Shown here in pieces: positions 24,973 to 33,807 of a DNA stretch of 64,000 nt. Position numbers and translations under genes: made by a program. The DNA is from Gulosibacter sp. 10. GTDB lineage: Bacteria > Actinomycetota > Actinomycetes > Actinomycetales > Microbacteriaceae. The notes beneath the pieces are model-generated. The model was not told where the DNA came from. It did not search any database and saw only the letters and a list, made by a program, of their open reading frames with translations. Position 1 is the first letter of the stretch. Each line of letters opens with the position of its first letter. Location: positions 1-64,000 of the forward strand of contig NZ_FUIC01000037.1 of the NCBI RefSeq assembly GCF_900163695.1, in the 5' to 3' direction.

Positions 24973-26193
24973 ATGACGACCTCGAACACGACGACAACGA
25001 CGCATCCGCCCACTTCCCGCCTGCCGCTGGCGCCTCTGCTGGCGCTGACCACGGCGGTCTTCATCACCTCGCTGACCGAGACGCTGCCCGCCGGCGTGCT
25101 GCCGGGCATGAGCACGAGCCTGGGCGTGAGCGAGTCCGCCGCCGGGCAGACCGTGACCGTCTACGCGATCGCGACGGCGCTGACGACGATCCCCCTGGCG
25201 ATCCTGACGGCCAGATGGCGGCGCAAGCCCCTGCTGCTGGCGACCATGGCACTGTTCGCCGTCTCGAACACCGTCACGGTGCTCTCCTCCGACTTCGCAC
25301 TGACGATGATCGCCCGCTTCGCCGCCGGCGTCGCCGCCGGTCTGGCGTGGGCGATGATCGCGGGCTACGCGCGCCGCATGGTCGCCCCCGAGCTGCAGGG
25401 CAAGGCCATCGCCCTGGTCATGACGGGCATCCCCGTCGCACTCGGGCTCGGCGTGCCCGCCGGCGCGTTCGTCGCGAACCTCACGAGCTGGCGGGGCGCA
25501 TTCCTGGCCATGACGATCATCACCGTGCTGCTGCTGGCATGGGTGCTGCTGCTCGTGCCCGACCAGCCCGGCCTGCCGCGGGACAGGAGCACCGGCGTCA
25601 GGGCCACCCTCGCGACGCCGGGCGTCATCGCCGTCCTCGCGGTCGTGCTGCTGTTCATCCTCGCGCACACCATCGGCTACACCTACATCGCCGCCTACCT
25701 CGAGAGCATCGGCCTCGGCGACCGCGTCGATCTCGTGCTGCTCGCCTTCGGCCTCGCCTCGCTGGTCTCCATCTGGATCACGGGCGCGCTCATCCAGACC
25801 CGCCTGCGCGCCCTCATCCTCGCGGCGACCGTCCTGGTCGCGATCGCCGCGGCGGCCCTCGCGGTCGTGCACTCGATCCACGCGCTCGTCTACGTCGCGG
25901 TGATCCTCTGGGGCCTGGGCTGGGGCGGCGTACCGACGCTGACGCAGACGGCGATCGCGGATGCGGGCGGCAAGGCGGCGGATACCGCGCAGTCGATGCT
26001 GGTCACCCTCTGGAACGTCGGCATGGCCCTCGGCGGCGTCGTCGGCGGCGTGCTGCTCGCGAAAGCGGGCGTGCTCGCGCTGCCCTGGGCGCTCGTGGCC
26101 CTCCTGGTGCCGACGCTGGCCGTCATCCTCGCCTCGCGCGCAGGCTTCCCCGGCGGCCGGGCGGCCGCGTCGGACGGGAGCGCCGACGAATGA
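24973..26193 (+). CDS. MFS transporter (DHA1)
   Basis: 406 residues, 12 helices. A Thr-rich N-terminus precedes helix 1 (ALTTAVFITSLTETLPAGVL, with the TE(T/F)LPAG of NepI-like pumps), loop 2-3 TARWRRKPLL, and helix 5 TGIPVALGLGVPAGAF. Divergent MerR and its operator lie just upstream. Paralogous to the pumps at 23243 and 41187 but not a close duplicate. Substrate unknown. Confidence 0.9.
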   Translation: MTTSNTTTTTHPPTSRLPLAPLLALTTAVFITSLTETLPAGVLPGMSTSLGVSESAAGQTVTVYAIATALTTIPLAILTARWRRKPLLLATMALFAVSNTVTVLSSDFALTMIARFAAGVAAGLAWAMIAGYARRMVAPELQGKAIALVMTGIPVALGLGVPAGAFVANLTSWRGAFLAMTIITVLLLAWVLLLVPDQPGLPRDRSTGVRATLATPGVIAVLAVVLLFILAHTIGYTYIAAYLESIGLGDRVDLVLLAFGLASLVSIWITGALIQTRLRALILAATVLVAIAAAALAVVHSIHALVYVAVILWGLGWGGVPTLTQTAIADAGGKAADTAQSMLVTLWNVGMALGGVVGGVLLAKAGVLALPWALVALLVPTLAVILASRAGFPGGRAAASDGSADE

Positions 26194-26260
26194 TCGAGCA
26201 CCCCACAGCAGCCCTTCGGAGGGCGATCCGGCTTGGCAGCAGATCTATTGTTCGCGTACT

Positions 26261-26286
26261 CTAGCCCTATTATTCGATAGAACTAG
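26261..26286. promoter_or_regulatory. Imperfect 26-bp palindrome before the DHA2 pump
   Basis: CTAG-N2-CTAT-N6-ATAG-N2-CTAG: two matched 4-base blocks on each side. It is A/T-rich and ends 13 bases before the MFS ATG, overlapping where the ribosome-binding site AGAAGGGA begins. Candidate operator for the downstream ArsR-type protein. Confidence 0.45.
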
Positions 26287-26298
26287 AAGGGACGAACT

Positions 26299-27747
26299 AT
26301 GAGTCGGACGGACGGGGCCGCGGCGCAGCGCGCGGCGCGGGGAACGGGATGGACCCTGGCACTGCTGGCGACGGCGCAGCTGATCATCTCGCTGGACATC
26401 AACATCGTGTTCGTGGCGCTGCCCGAGATCGGCTCGGGCCTGGGCTTCGGCGGGCAGACGCTCCAGTGGGTCGTCTCGGCCTACGTGGTGTTCATGGGCG
26501 GCTTCATGCTGCTCGGCGGACGCGCCGCCGACATGCTCGGCCAGCGGCGCGTGTTCATCGCCGCCCTGTGGGTGTACGCGGTCTCGTCGCTGCTGGGCGG
26601 CCTGGCGTGGTCGCCCGAGGTCCTCATCGCCGCCCGAGTGCTGCAGGGCATCGGCGGGGCCATGCTCTTCCCCTCCACGCTGTCGCTCGTGAACCGGCTC
26701 TACGCCGAGGGCGCCGCGAGGAACCGGGCGCTGGCCGTCTGGGGCGGCGCCGGCGCATCGGGACTGACGATCGGGTCGCTCGCCGGCGGCGTGCTCACCG
26801 ACGCGTTCGGCTGGCCCGCCGTGTTCTACGTCAACGTGCCCCTCGCGGGACTCGTCGCGCTGGCGGCGTGGAAGTCGATCCCGCACGACCCGCCCGCCGC
26901 GGTCAGGCGCCGCTTCGACCTGCCCGGCGGCCTGGCCATCACGGCGGCGGCGACGCTGCTCGTGTTCGCGCTCGTGCAGGGCCCCGAGGTCGGCTGGGGC
27001 GATACGCCGGTCGTGATCACCGCGATCCTCGCGGTCGTGCTCCTCATCGCGTTCCTGCTCATCGAGCGCAGGGCATCGGATCCCCTGATCCCGTTCCGGC
27101 TCTTCCGCAACAGGTTCACCGTCGGCGGCTCGGCCGCGACGTTCCTCTACATGGGATCGTTCGGCGCACTGCCCTACTTCCTCACCGTGCTCCTGCAGGA
27201 CGTGCACGCCTTCACCCCCTTGCAGACCGGGCTGGCCTTCCTCATCCCGTCGGCGTCGATCTTCATCGGCACCCAGGCGGGCGGCAGGCTCACCACGACG
27301 CTCGGCGCGCGATTCGCGCTCGCCCTCGGCGCGGCGCTCGGGATCGCCGGCACCGCCTGGTGGGCGCTCGAGGCCACCGCCGCCGGCTCGCTCCTGACCA
27401 TGACGCCCGGCATCGTGATCTCCGGCCTCGGCCAGGGCATCGTCTGGACGGCGATGTGGGCCGCCGTCGGCACCGGCGTGGCCGATCACGAGCAGGGCAT
27501 CGCCTCGGGCATCGGCTCGACCGCGCAGAACACGGGCAACGCGATCGGGCTGGCGATCTGCGTCGCGATCAGCACCGGCGTCGCGAGCGGCACGAGCGCC
27601 GACCGGGTCGCCGCGGGCGCGCAGGCCGCGATCATCGCCGCGACGGTCGGGATTGCCGTGATCGCGATCGTGGCGCTCGTCCTCGTCCCGCGCCGAGCCG
27701 ACGCGAAGGCGCCCCACGACGGTTCGTCAGCACTAGTGGAGCCGTAG
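26299..27747 (+). CDS. DHA2-type (EmrB/QacA-like) MFS drug transporter
   Basis: 482 residues, 14 helices. Signature LDINIVFVALPEI in helix 1, LLGGRAADMLGQRRVF in loop 2-3, and WGGAGASGLTIGSLAGGVL in helix 5. It is followed 18 bases later by an ArsR-type regulator gene on the same strand, which has its own -10 box but may also be read through. Substrate unknown. Confidence 0.93.
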   Translation: MSRTDGAAAQRAARGTGWTLALLATAQLIISLDINIVFVALPEIGSGLGFGGQTLQWVVSAYVVFMGGFMLLGGRAADMLGQRRVFIAALWVYAVSSLLGGLAWSPEVLIAARVLQGIGGAMLFPSTLSLVNRLYAEGAARNRALAVWGGAGASGLTIGSLAGGVLTDAFGWPAVFYVNVPLAGLVALAAWKSIPHDPPAAVRRRFDLPGGLAITAAATLLVFALVQGPEVGWGDTPVVITAILAVVLLIAFLLIERRASDPLIPFRLFRNRFTVGGSAATFLYMGSFGALPYFLTVLLQDVHAFTPLQTGLAFLIPSASIFIGTQAGGRLTTTLGARFALALGAALGIAGTAWWALEATAAGSLLTMTPGIVISGLGQGIVWTAMWAAVGTGVADHEQGIASGIGSTAQNTGNAIGLAICVAISTGVASGTSADRVAAGAQAAIIAATVGIAVIAIVALVLVPRRADAKAPHDGSSALVEP

Positions 27748-27765
27748 AGTAGTAGCATCGAGCTC

Positions 27766-28062
27766 ATGGCAGTGACGATCCGAACCGAGGACATGCGCCT
27801 CCCCGAGGTGCTCACCGCGCTCGGCCATCCGGTGCGGCTCCAGATCGTGCGCGTCCTCGCCGACCACGAGGAGCACCGCTGCGGCGGCATCGTGGAGGGG
27901 ATCTCCAAGTCCACGCTCACGCACCATTGGAAGGCGCTGCGCGACGCCGGGGTCATCGACCAGCGCCCCTCGGGCAGGGAGAACCTGCTCTCCCTCCGCC
28001 GAGGCGACCTCGACGAGCGCTTCCCCGGGCTGCTTGACAGCATCCTCGCCTCCGAGGAGTAG
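27766..28062 (+). CDS. ArsR-type winged-helix regulator
   Basis: 98 residues. ALGHPVRLQIVRVLADH, a Cys in HRCGGIVEG, recognition region ISKSTLTHHWKALRDAGVI, and DLDERFPGLLDSIL at the end. It is a paralogue of the regulators at 17803 and 58229. TAGCAT lies 7 bases before the ATG, suggesting a leaderless mRNA in addition to read-through from the pump. Probable repressor of the pump at 26299. Confidence 0.87.
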   Translation: MAVTIRTEDMRLPEVLTALGHPVRLQIVRVLADHEEHRCGGIVEGISKSTLTHHWKALRDAGVIDQRPSGRENLLSLRRGDLDERFPGLLDSILASEE

Positions 28063-28174
28063 CGCGACGCCGAGAGGTCGGCCCCTGCCGGCGATCGCGA
28101 CCGAGCGCGAAGCACCGCCCGTCTTCGACGGTAATGGTTTATTTGCCTGATGCCATTGCCTCAGGCTGGGTTCC

Positions 28175-28957
28175 GTGGGAATCGAAACGCTCGGCGGAGC
28201 CGACCTCGCCGTCCTGCTGGTCGCGGTACTGCTCGCGGGCGCGCTCGACGCATCGGTCGGATCGGGCGGCGCGGTGCTGCTGCCCGCGCTCATCGGCGCC
28301 TCCCCGCCCGGCGTCGCCGCGAGCGTGCCGTTGGCGGTGAACAAGGCCGTCGCGGTGGCGGGGAACCTCGTCGCCGCCCGCCGATACCGCTCCCCCGGCG
28401 CCGGACCGCTCGATCGCGGACTGCTCGCGGCGACGCTCGGATGCGCCCTTGCCGGGGTGCTGCTCGGGGCGTGGCTCGCGACCCGCATCGATGTCGCGCT
28501 GCTGTCCTGGATGGCGGCCGCCGCCCTCGCGGCGCTCGTCGCCGGGCTGCTCCTCCGCGCCCACCGCCGGCGCCGGGCGGCGGAGGCTCGCCGGGCGCCT
28601 CCGCATCCGCGCGCGGTTCCGGCAGTCATCGGCGGCATCGCGATCTACGACGGGATGATCGGGCCGGCCACGGGCAGCCTGCTCCAGCTCGCGCTCCAAC
28701 GCCTCCTCGCCCGCCCCGTGCACGAATGCCTCGCCGCGGCACGGCTCATGCAGGCGCTGCTGAACCTCGCGGCGGGCATCGCGCTCTGGATGGTCACCGC
28801 GCCCGATCCACGCCTGGTCGTCCTGCTCGCCGCGCTGCACGCGCTCGGCGGCTGGGCGGGCGCAGCCATCGCCCGTCGCATCCCCGAGTCCGTCCTGCAC
28901 CGGCTCCTCATCGCCTGCATCGCACTGTCCGTCCTCAGAATGGTCCTCGTCCGATGA
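28175..28957 (+). CDS. TauE/SafE (TSUP)-family transporter
   Basis: 260 residues, about eight helices. The family repeat AGALDASVGSGGAVLLPAL is in helix 1 and a second, weaker repeat (YDGMIGPATGSLLQLAL) in the middle. GTG start, with no ATG available in frame after the upstream stop. TSUP proteins move sulfite, sulfoacetate or other small anions; which one is unknown. The upstream gap (28063-28174) shows no clear site. Confidence 0.85.
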   Translation: MGIETLGGADLAVLLVAVLLAGALDASVGSGGAVLLPALIGASPPGVAASVPLAVNKAVAVAGNLVAARRYRSPGAGPLDRGLLAATLGCALAGVLLGAWLATRIDVALLSWMAAAALAALVAGLLLRAHRRRRAAEARRAPPHPRAVPAVIGGIAIYDGMIGPATGSLLQLALQRLLARPVHECLAAARLMQALLNLAAGIALWMVTAPDPRLVVLLAALHALGGWAGAAIARRIPESVLHRLLIACIALSVLRMVLVR

Positions 28958-28997
28958 CGGCCGCGAACCGGCGGGGCCCGGGTGCTGTAATGGATCC

Positions 28998-29528
28998 ATG
29001 CGCCTGAACGATGACGGCAAGGAGGCCATGCAGCTCGCGGTCTCGCTCGCCAACGATCCGCCGAGCACCGCGGAGGAACTGGCACGGATGCTGGCAGCCG
29101 CCGACCTCGCGCTGCCCCGAGCGGTCGCCGACGACGACCTCGTCGAGATCCGGGCGTTCATGCGCCGCTGGCTCGCCGTGGTCGACGCGGGAGCGGAGCC
29201 GGAGCGCGCCGAACGGCTCAACTCGCTGCTGGCCGACTACGCCGCCCACCCGCGCCTGACCGATCATCGCGGCACCGGCTGGCACCTGCATTTCCGCGAG
29301 GACGACTGCCCCGCGGGCCGGCTCGTGGCCGTCATCATCGCCATCGGCACCGCGCTCCACCTGGTCGAGCGAGGCATGGGCAGACTCGGCCGCTGCGCCG
29401 TGTCCGGCTGCGATCGCGTCTGGGCCGATTGCTCCCGCCCGGGAACGCAGCGCTACTGCAGCCCGCACTGCGCCAACACCGACGCGGTCAGGAGGCACCG
29501 CGAGAAGGCGAGGCGGACGGGCCGTTAG
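28998..29528 (+). CDS. CGNR zinc-finger (ABATE-domain) regulator
   Basis: 176 residues. N-terminal ABATE-like helical domain and C-terminal zinc finger: four Cys in CAVSGCDRVWAD...YCSPHC (about 135-160), followed by ANTDAVRRHRE, the basic stretch of CGNR proteins. These are actinobacterial stress-type regulators. TGTAAT lies 6 bases before the ATG (leaderless type). The 3' end overlaps the convergent ArsR-type gene by 4 bases. Target unknown; it may serve the TauE/SafE gene upstream. Confidence 0.87.
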   Translation: MRLNDDGKEAMQLAVSLANDPPSTAEELARMLAAADLALPRAVADDDLVEIRAFMRRWLAVVDAGAEPERAERLNSLLADYAAHPRLTDHRGTGWHLHFREDDCPAGRLVAVIIAIGTALHLVERGMGRLGRCAVSGCDRVWADCSRPGTQRYCSPHCANTDAVRRHREKARRTGR

Positions 29529-30292
29529 CGCTCCCCGCACGGTGCGCCGCCGGGGCGCGGCGGTTCGGCGAGCCAGGCGGCGATCGACTCGAGCTCGAGG
29601 ACGCGGAGGTCGCGTCGACCGCTGCGCCGCGCGACCCAGCCGAGGTCGAGCATCCGGGTCATGATCGCGGCACCCAGCGCCCCCGCGAGGTGGTGGCGCT
29701 GCTCCGACCAGTCCATGCACACGCGGATCAGCGGACGCCTCGCCCCGAGCAGGGCGTCGAGGTCGACACCGATCCGGCCGAGCACCGCCTCCGCACCCGG
29801 CCCCGGGGCATAGGGCGCGTTCCGCACCCGCGCGCTCAACGCGTCGGTCGGTGCCGGAGCGGTGCCGTCGATCCCGTCGGTGCGCACGAGCGCGCCGCGC
29901 TCGAGGAGGCCTGCGAGGAGGTCGACGCCGAGCGAGCCCGCGAGATGGTCGTAGCACGACCGCGCGACCCGCAGCCGACGCCACGACTCGACGGCGGTCA
30001 GCCCGACCGGCGGCTCGGTGCTCGCGAGCGGGAGGAGCGCTTCGATCGCGGCGACGACGCGCGGATCGGCGATGCGATACCGCCGGGTCCGCCCCGAGAC
30101 CTCGACCGCCACGAAGCCCGCGGCCTCGAGGCGGGCCAGGTGCGAGCTGGCTGTCGACGCCGCGACCCCGGCGATGCGCGCGAGATGCCCGGCGGGGCGT
30201 GCTGCGCCGTCGACGAGCTCGATGAGCATCCGGGCGCGGGTCCGGTCCGCGAACAGTGCCGCCGCCGCGGCGAGATCGGGCTGCGCTTCCAT
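29525..30292 (-). CDS. ArsR-type HTH regulator with large C-terminal domain
   Basis: 255 residues. N-terminal ArsR winged helix (FADRTRARMLIELVDGAARP, VAASTASSHLARLEAAGFV), then about 150 residues with RVCMDWSEQRHHLAGALG, typical of the longer ArsR proteins beside MFS genes. Three Cys in the C-terminal part could form a sensor site, but this is a guess. The ATG at 30292 faces the MFS gene 65 bases away. Confidence 0.87.
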   Translation of the reverse strand: MEAQPDLAAAAALFADRTRARMLIELVDGAARPAGHLARIAGVAASTASSHLARLEAAGFVAVEVSGRTRRYRIADPRVVAAIEALLPLASTEPPVGLTAVESWRRLRVARSCYDHLAGSLGVDLLAGLLERGALVRTDGIDGTAPAPTDALSARVRNAPYAPGPGAEAVLGRIGVDLDALLGARRPLIRVCMDWSEQRHHLAGALGAAIMTRMLDLGWVARRSGRRDLRVLELESIAAWLAEPPRPGGAPCGER

Positions 30293-30357
30293 GCCCACCA
30301 GTATCCTGCCGCCATCGTTCGGCCGGCGTCGAAGGGTTCCGGTTCCACGATGGACGC

Positions 30358-31545
30358 ATGAGCCGACCATCACGTTTCCTCGACGCGCGACCGAGCGGCG
30401 GGAGCCCGCTGCTGCTGACAGTCCTGTGCGTGCCCATGTTCCTCGTCCTGCTCGATGTGCTGTCGATGAACGTGGCCCAGCCGAGCCTCGGGCGCGCCTT
30501 CGGCATCCCGCGGGAGGCCTGGCCGCTCCTCGTCGACGCGTACACCGTGCCCCTGGCGGCCGGGCTGCTGCCGGCCGGATGGCTCGTCGACCGCGCCGGA
30601 CCGCGCCGCGTCCTGCTCTGGGGGCTGGCGGTCTTCGCCGCCGCTTCGGGCCTCGGCGCCGCCGGATGGGCGTGGGAGGCCGTGATCGCCGCCCGCGCCG
30701 TCCAGGGGCTCGCGGCTGCGGCGATGCTCCCGGCCGGGCTCGCCGCGCTGACGGCCACCTGGCGGGAGCCGGCGCCCCGGGCGCGGGCGCTGGGCGTCTG
30801 GTCGGGAGTGAGCGCCCTGGCCACGGCCATCGGCCCCGGGGCGGGAGGCCTGCTCGTCGCCGTCCTGGACTGGCGGGCCGTGTTCTGGATCAACGTGCCG
30901 TTCGCCCTCGCCGCATTCGCCGGCACCTCCCGGCTCCTGACGGCGGACGGCCCGACCGTAGAGCGGGGGAAGCCGGAAGGCGTGCGCGCGCTGGTCGCCT
31001 CCGTCATCGCCGCAGCGGTCATGACCAGCGGCGCCAACGGCACGCTGCAGGTCCTGACCGTGCATCTCCAGGACGACCTGCGGCTCGCCTCCGGGCCCGC
31101 CGGGGCGATCCTGCTGCTCGCCACCCTGCCCTTCGTCGTGCTCGGCCCGGTCGCCGGCAGGCTGGTCATCCGCTGCGGACGACGGGCCGTCGCGGCGCTC
31201 GGGCTGATTCTCGGCGGCCTCGGCCTCCTCACGCTCGGACGGCTGTCGGGCATCGCCGGGCTGGTTCCTGGGCTGCTCGGCGTCGGCGTCGGATTGGGGC
31301 TGATGACCTCGGCCATCGTCGGGGAGACGATGGCGGCCTGGCCGGCGCGCCCGGGCATGGCGGGCGGCCTCAACAACGCGCTCCGTCAGCTCGGCACGAG
31401 CGCGGGCGTCGCCGTCGGCGGCCTCTCCACGAGTCACGCCGCGGGCGCCCCGCTGCTGGAGCGGACCGGACTCGTCGCAGGGATCTGGTGGATCGGCGGC
31501 GCCGTCCTCGTCCTCGCCGGATTCGAACGCGCGCGCCGTCGGTGA
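30358..31545 (+). CDS. MFS transporter
   Basis: 395 residues, about 12 helices. Helix 1 FLVLLDVLSMNVAQPSL is a DHA2-like start; loop 2-3 GWLVDRAGPRRVLLWG; helix 5 SGVSALATAIGPGAGGLL carries the antiporter G-P-x2-G-G element. Divergent from the ArsR-type gene at 29525, its probable regulator. Substrate unknown. Confidence 0.9.
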   Translation: MSRPSRFLDARPSGGSPLLLTVLCVPMFLVLLDVLSMNVAQPSLGRAFGIPREAWPLLVDAYTVPLAAGLLPAGWLVDRAGPRRVLLWGLAVFAAASGLGAAGWAWEAVIAARAVQGLAAAAMLPAGLAALTATWREPAPRARALGVWSGVSALATAIGPGAGGLLVAVLDWRAVFWINVPFALAAFAGTSRLLTADGPTVERGKPEGVRALVASVIAAAVMTSGANGTLQVLTVHLQDDLRLASGPAGAILLLATLPFVVLGPVAGRLVIRCGRRAVAALGLILGGLGLLTLGRLSGIAGLVPGLLGVGVGLGLMTSAIVGETMAAWPARPGMAGGLNNALRQLGTSAGVAVGGLSTSHAAGAPLLERTGLVAGIWWIGGAVLVLAGFERARRR

Positions 31546-31652
31546 GCCCGGCCGCAGCGTGCTTCCCCTGCCCTGGTCATATGCGGGTGATTGCTCGAAG
31601 ATGGTCGCCGCGCTCCGCCCTTTGCAGAGGAGAAATACGAAATACTGTCCAC

Positions 31653-32147
31653 ATGCGAAGAGCGATTGAGGCGACGACCATCGGAGCGGTGGCGGCGCAT
31701 CACGGTATCGAGAGCGCAGCCGGGCTGGGCTTGCCCGGCGAACCGTATCTGGGCCGCAGGAAGGCCGTACTCGTCTGGGCAGGGCTGTTCACGGCGAATC
31801 TGCTGCTGTTGACCAGACGAGGCGTAGGCCGCGATGCTGCCGCGGGGTTCGCGAATGGAACCTATCAGGCGCTCGCGCTGCAGCATTACGTCGACTGGCC
31901 GTGGCGATTCCGGAACGGCGTCCCCGTGTTGACCGAGGCGGAGGGACTTCCGAAACGAGTGCTTCCGGCTTACAACGTCGCACTTCTCATGACGATCGCG
32001 GGTTCGACGGCAGCCTTGATCGCATCGCGACGTCGTGCTGCTGCAGTGATCGGGCACCTTGCGGGCCTGGCGACACTGCCCCTTCAGCTGGCATCGGCCC
32101 GGCACCATATCGGCTGGTGGCGTTCACGCCCTCGCCGCGGTCGCTGA
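31653..32147 (+). CDS. Hypothetical membrane protein
   Basis: 164 residues, about four hydrophobic segments (around 36-55, 108-125 and 133-150 most clearly). No family recognised. Codon use is noticeably less G+C-biased than the surrounding genes, suggesting transfer. AATACT lies 6 bases before the ATG. A HAD phosphatase gene follows after 10 bases, possibly in the same operon. Confidence 0.6.
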   Translation: MRRAIEATTIGAVAAHHGIESAAGLGLPGEPYLGRRKAVLVWAGLFTANLLLLTRRGVGRDAAAGFANGTYQALALQHYVDWPWRFRNGVPVLTEAEGLPKRVLPAYNVALLMTIAGSTAALIASRRRAAAVIGHLAGLATLPLQLASARHHIGWWRSRPRRGR

Positions 32148-32157
32148 AGTGCTCCGG

Positions 32158-32829
32158 ATGATACCCTCGCCGCCCGGAGCGCACCCCGATCTCATCGTGT
32201 ACGACTTGGACGGCGTGATCACGACTCGGGACTCGTTCAGCGCGCTGATCCTCGCGCGGTTGCGCCGCGCTCCCCTGCGGCTGCTGCGGGCGCTGCCGGC
32301 AACCGCGGTCATGCTCCTCGGCGCCCAGGAGAGACGTAGACGAGTCGCGGCCGCGCGAGTCGCCGAGATCGCGCTCGCAGGCATGCGCGACGAGGATTAC
32401 GCCGAGCTCGCGAGCGCCTTCGGCGACCGGATCGGCGAGGACCCGGCGTGGATGCGCGTCGGGACCGTCGAGCGCATCCGCCGTCAGCACTCCCGGGGTG
32501 TGAGGATCGTCATCGCCACCGCGACCGAGGAGCGCCTCGCGCAGGCGCTGCTCGCCCGGGCCGGAGTGCCGTACGATCTGCTCTCCGCCTCGACGCTGAC
32601 CGAGACGGGATCGGGGATGCGCGTCGCCGACCATCGCGTCGGCGCGAGAAAGGTCGAAGCGCTTCGCGAGCAGAGAGTCGCCGTCGAAACCGCCGAGTTC
32701 GTGACCGACTCCTTCACCGACCTCCCGACCGCTCGCGCCGCGGGCCGTGTGGTCCTCATCGGAGCCTCCGAGAAGACCCGGAGACGCTACTCGCGAGCCG
32801 GGTTCGTGATCGCAGACGAGGCCGTGTAG
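32158..32829 (+). CDS. HAD-superfamily phosphatase
   Basis: 223 residues. Motif I YDLDGVIT (nucleophile Asp in DLDGV), motif II IATAT, motif III Lys in GARKVEAL, motif IV TDSFTDLP. The first catalytic motif has V in place of the usual T. An all-helical cap (about 25-90) makes it a subclass I, SerB-like enzyme. Substrate unknown. A GTG at 32149 is an alternative start. Lies just downstream of the hypothetical membrane protein. Confidence 0.85.
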   Translation: MIPSPPGAHPDLIVYDLDGVITTRDSFSALILARLRRAPLRLLRALPATAVMLLGAQERRRRVAAARVAEIALAGMRDEDYAELASAFGDRIGEDPAWMRVGTVERIRRQHSRGVRIVIATATEERLAQALLARAGVPYDLLSASTLTETGSGMRVADHRVGARKVEALREQRVAVETAEFVTDSFTDLPTARAAGRVVLIGASEKTRRRYSRAGFVIADEAV

Positions 32830-32902
32830 GCTCGCGGCTCCTCGCCTAGCGGCGGAGGGCGCGCGACGGGCGATGGCTCGCGCTCCGGGTCACATCCGGC
32901 GC

Positions 32903-33160
32903 TCAGCAGTACGGGTACGCCCGCTCCGACCACGGCTCGTACCCGGGCAGGGCGAAGATCGCCTGCACGAGGCGGTCGATCTCGTACCCGCAGCGCGCGG
33001 TGGACAGCGCCCGGGAACCGCCGTGCTCCCAGGCGTAGAGCAGCGTGCCGATGTTCCGCGCGTAATGCGGCGCATAGTCGCCCTTCGGCACGGAGAACTC
33101 GAATTCCTCGGCGCGCTCCTCCTCACTGAGATAGAGGTACCACTCGACGAGGTGGCTCAC
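32903..33160 (-). CDS. Hypothetical protein, third gene of TA-like operon
   Basis: 85 residues, acidic, aromatic-rich, with no membrane helix (begins SHLVEWYLYLSEEERAEEFE). No family recognised. The GTG start overlaps the stop of the HTH-like gene upstream (GTGA), so it is translated with it. Its position third behind a toxin-like and an HTH-like gene suggests an accessory part of that module. Confidence 0.6.
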   Translation of the reverse strand: MSHLVEWYLYLSEEERAEEFEFSVPKGDYAPHYARNIGTLLYAWEHGGSRALSTARCGYEIDRLVQAIFALPGYEPWSERAYPYC

Positions 33161-33465
33161 CTCGTTGACCGGTTCGGACGCGCCCCGGTTGGTCGCGCCG
33201 AGGCGCCGTAGCGTTGGCGCGCGGCTTCGCCGCTGGTTCCGATCGCCTCGCCGACCTCTCGCCAGGACAGCCGCTGCTCACGCGCCGCCTGTACCGCATC
33301 GGCCAGTTCCCGCTCGGCGGCGTCGCGTCGCCAGGCCGCGAGCTTGACCGCCATCACAGGCGGGAGGGGTGCGTCCTGATCGCCGGGCTTCGGATCGTAG
33401 TTCTCGAAGGCGTCGGCGAACGCGTCAGCACGAGCTTTGATGTCTTCTATTGAGCGTCGAGTCAT
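33157..33465 (-). CDS. HTH-containing antitoxin-like protein
   Basis: 102 residues. The second half holds an HTH (LSWREVGEAIGTSGEAARQRYG), as found in DNA-binding partners of small toxins. Its ATG lies inside the preceding gene (41-base overlap) and its stop overlaps the next start by 4 bases. It may bind the duplicated operator at 33708-33740. Confidence 0.6.
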   Translation of the reverse strand: MTRRSIEDIKARADAFADAFENYDPKPGDQDAPLPPVMAVKLAAWRRDAAERELADAVQAAREQRLSWREVGEAIGTSGEAARQRYGASARPTGARPNRSTR

Positions 33466-33700
33466 GGTCGTTCACCTCAGATACTTGGTTCGGGGCCGGG
33501 CGCATGGCGTGAGCGATGGCGACGACGCCGTGCCACTCGATCACACCGACCTCCACGAGGGTGCCGGTTTCATCGGGGCCGATGAACATCGTCATCGAGT
33601 CGTCTTGCACGAAATGGCGGACAGGGAAACGGAGCGCATGGAGCATCGCGGCATCCGAGACGCCGCGCCGGTAGGCACTGTCGAGAATGATGGGCTCCAA
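33425..33700 (-). CDS. Small toxin-like protein of a possible toxin-antitoxin pair
   Basis: 91 residues. The core (HALRFPVRHFVQDDSMTMFIGPD, residues about 21-43, then LVEVGVIEWHGVVAIAHAMR) resembles small actinobacterial proteins that pair with HTH partners and look distantly like BrnT/RelE folds. TTG is the only start available after an in-frame stop. It overlaps the HTH gene by 41 bases. Two tandem palindromic sites lie just upstream. The toxin call is inference. Confidence 0.5.
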   Translation of the reverse strand: MEPIILDSAYRRGVSDAAMLHALRFPVRHFVQDDSMTMFIGPDETGTLVEVGVIEWHGVVAIAHAMRPAPNQVSEVNDHDSTLNRRHQSSC

Positions 33701-33707
33701 CTCTATT

Positions 33708-33740
33708 CCACAAGTTTACTTGCCACAAGGAAACTTGCCA
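33708..33740. promoter_or_regulatory. Tandem 18-bp palindromic operators of the TA-like operon
   Basis: CCACAAGTTTACTTGCCA (33708-33725) and CCACAAGGAAACTTGCCA (33723-33740) differ only in three central bases and are offset by 15 bp. Each contains CAAG-N4-CTTG. They start 8 bases before the first start codon of the operon, fitting cooperative autorepression. Confidence 0.65.
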
Positions 33741-33807
33741 AGCTCTTTCCTCGGTTGATTCCGACTGACTCGGAACCGCGGCAACCACAAACAACGCCAT
33801 CTCCACC

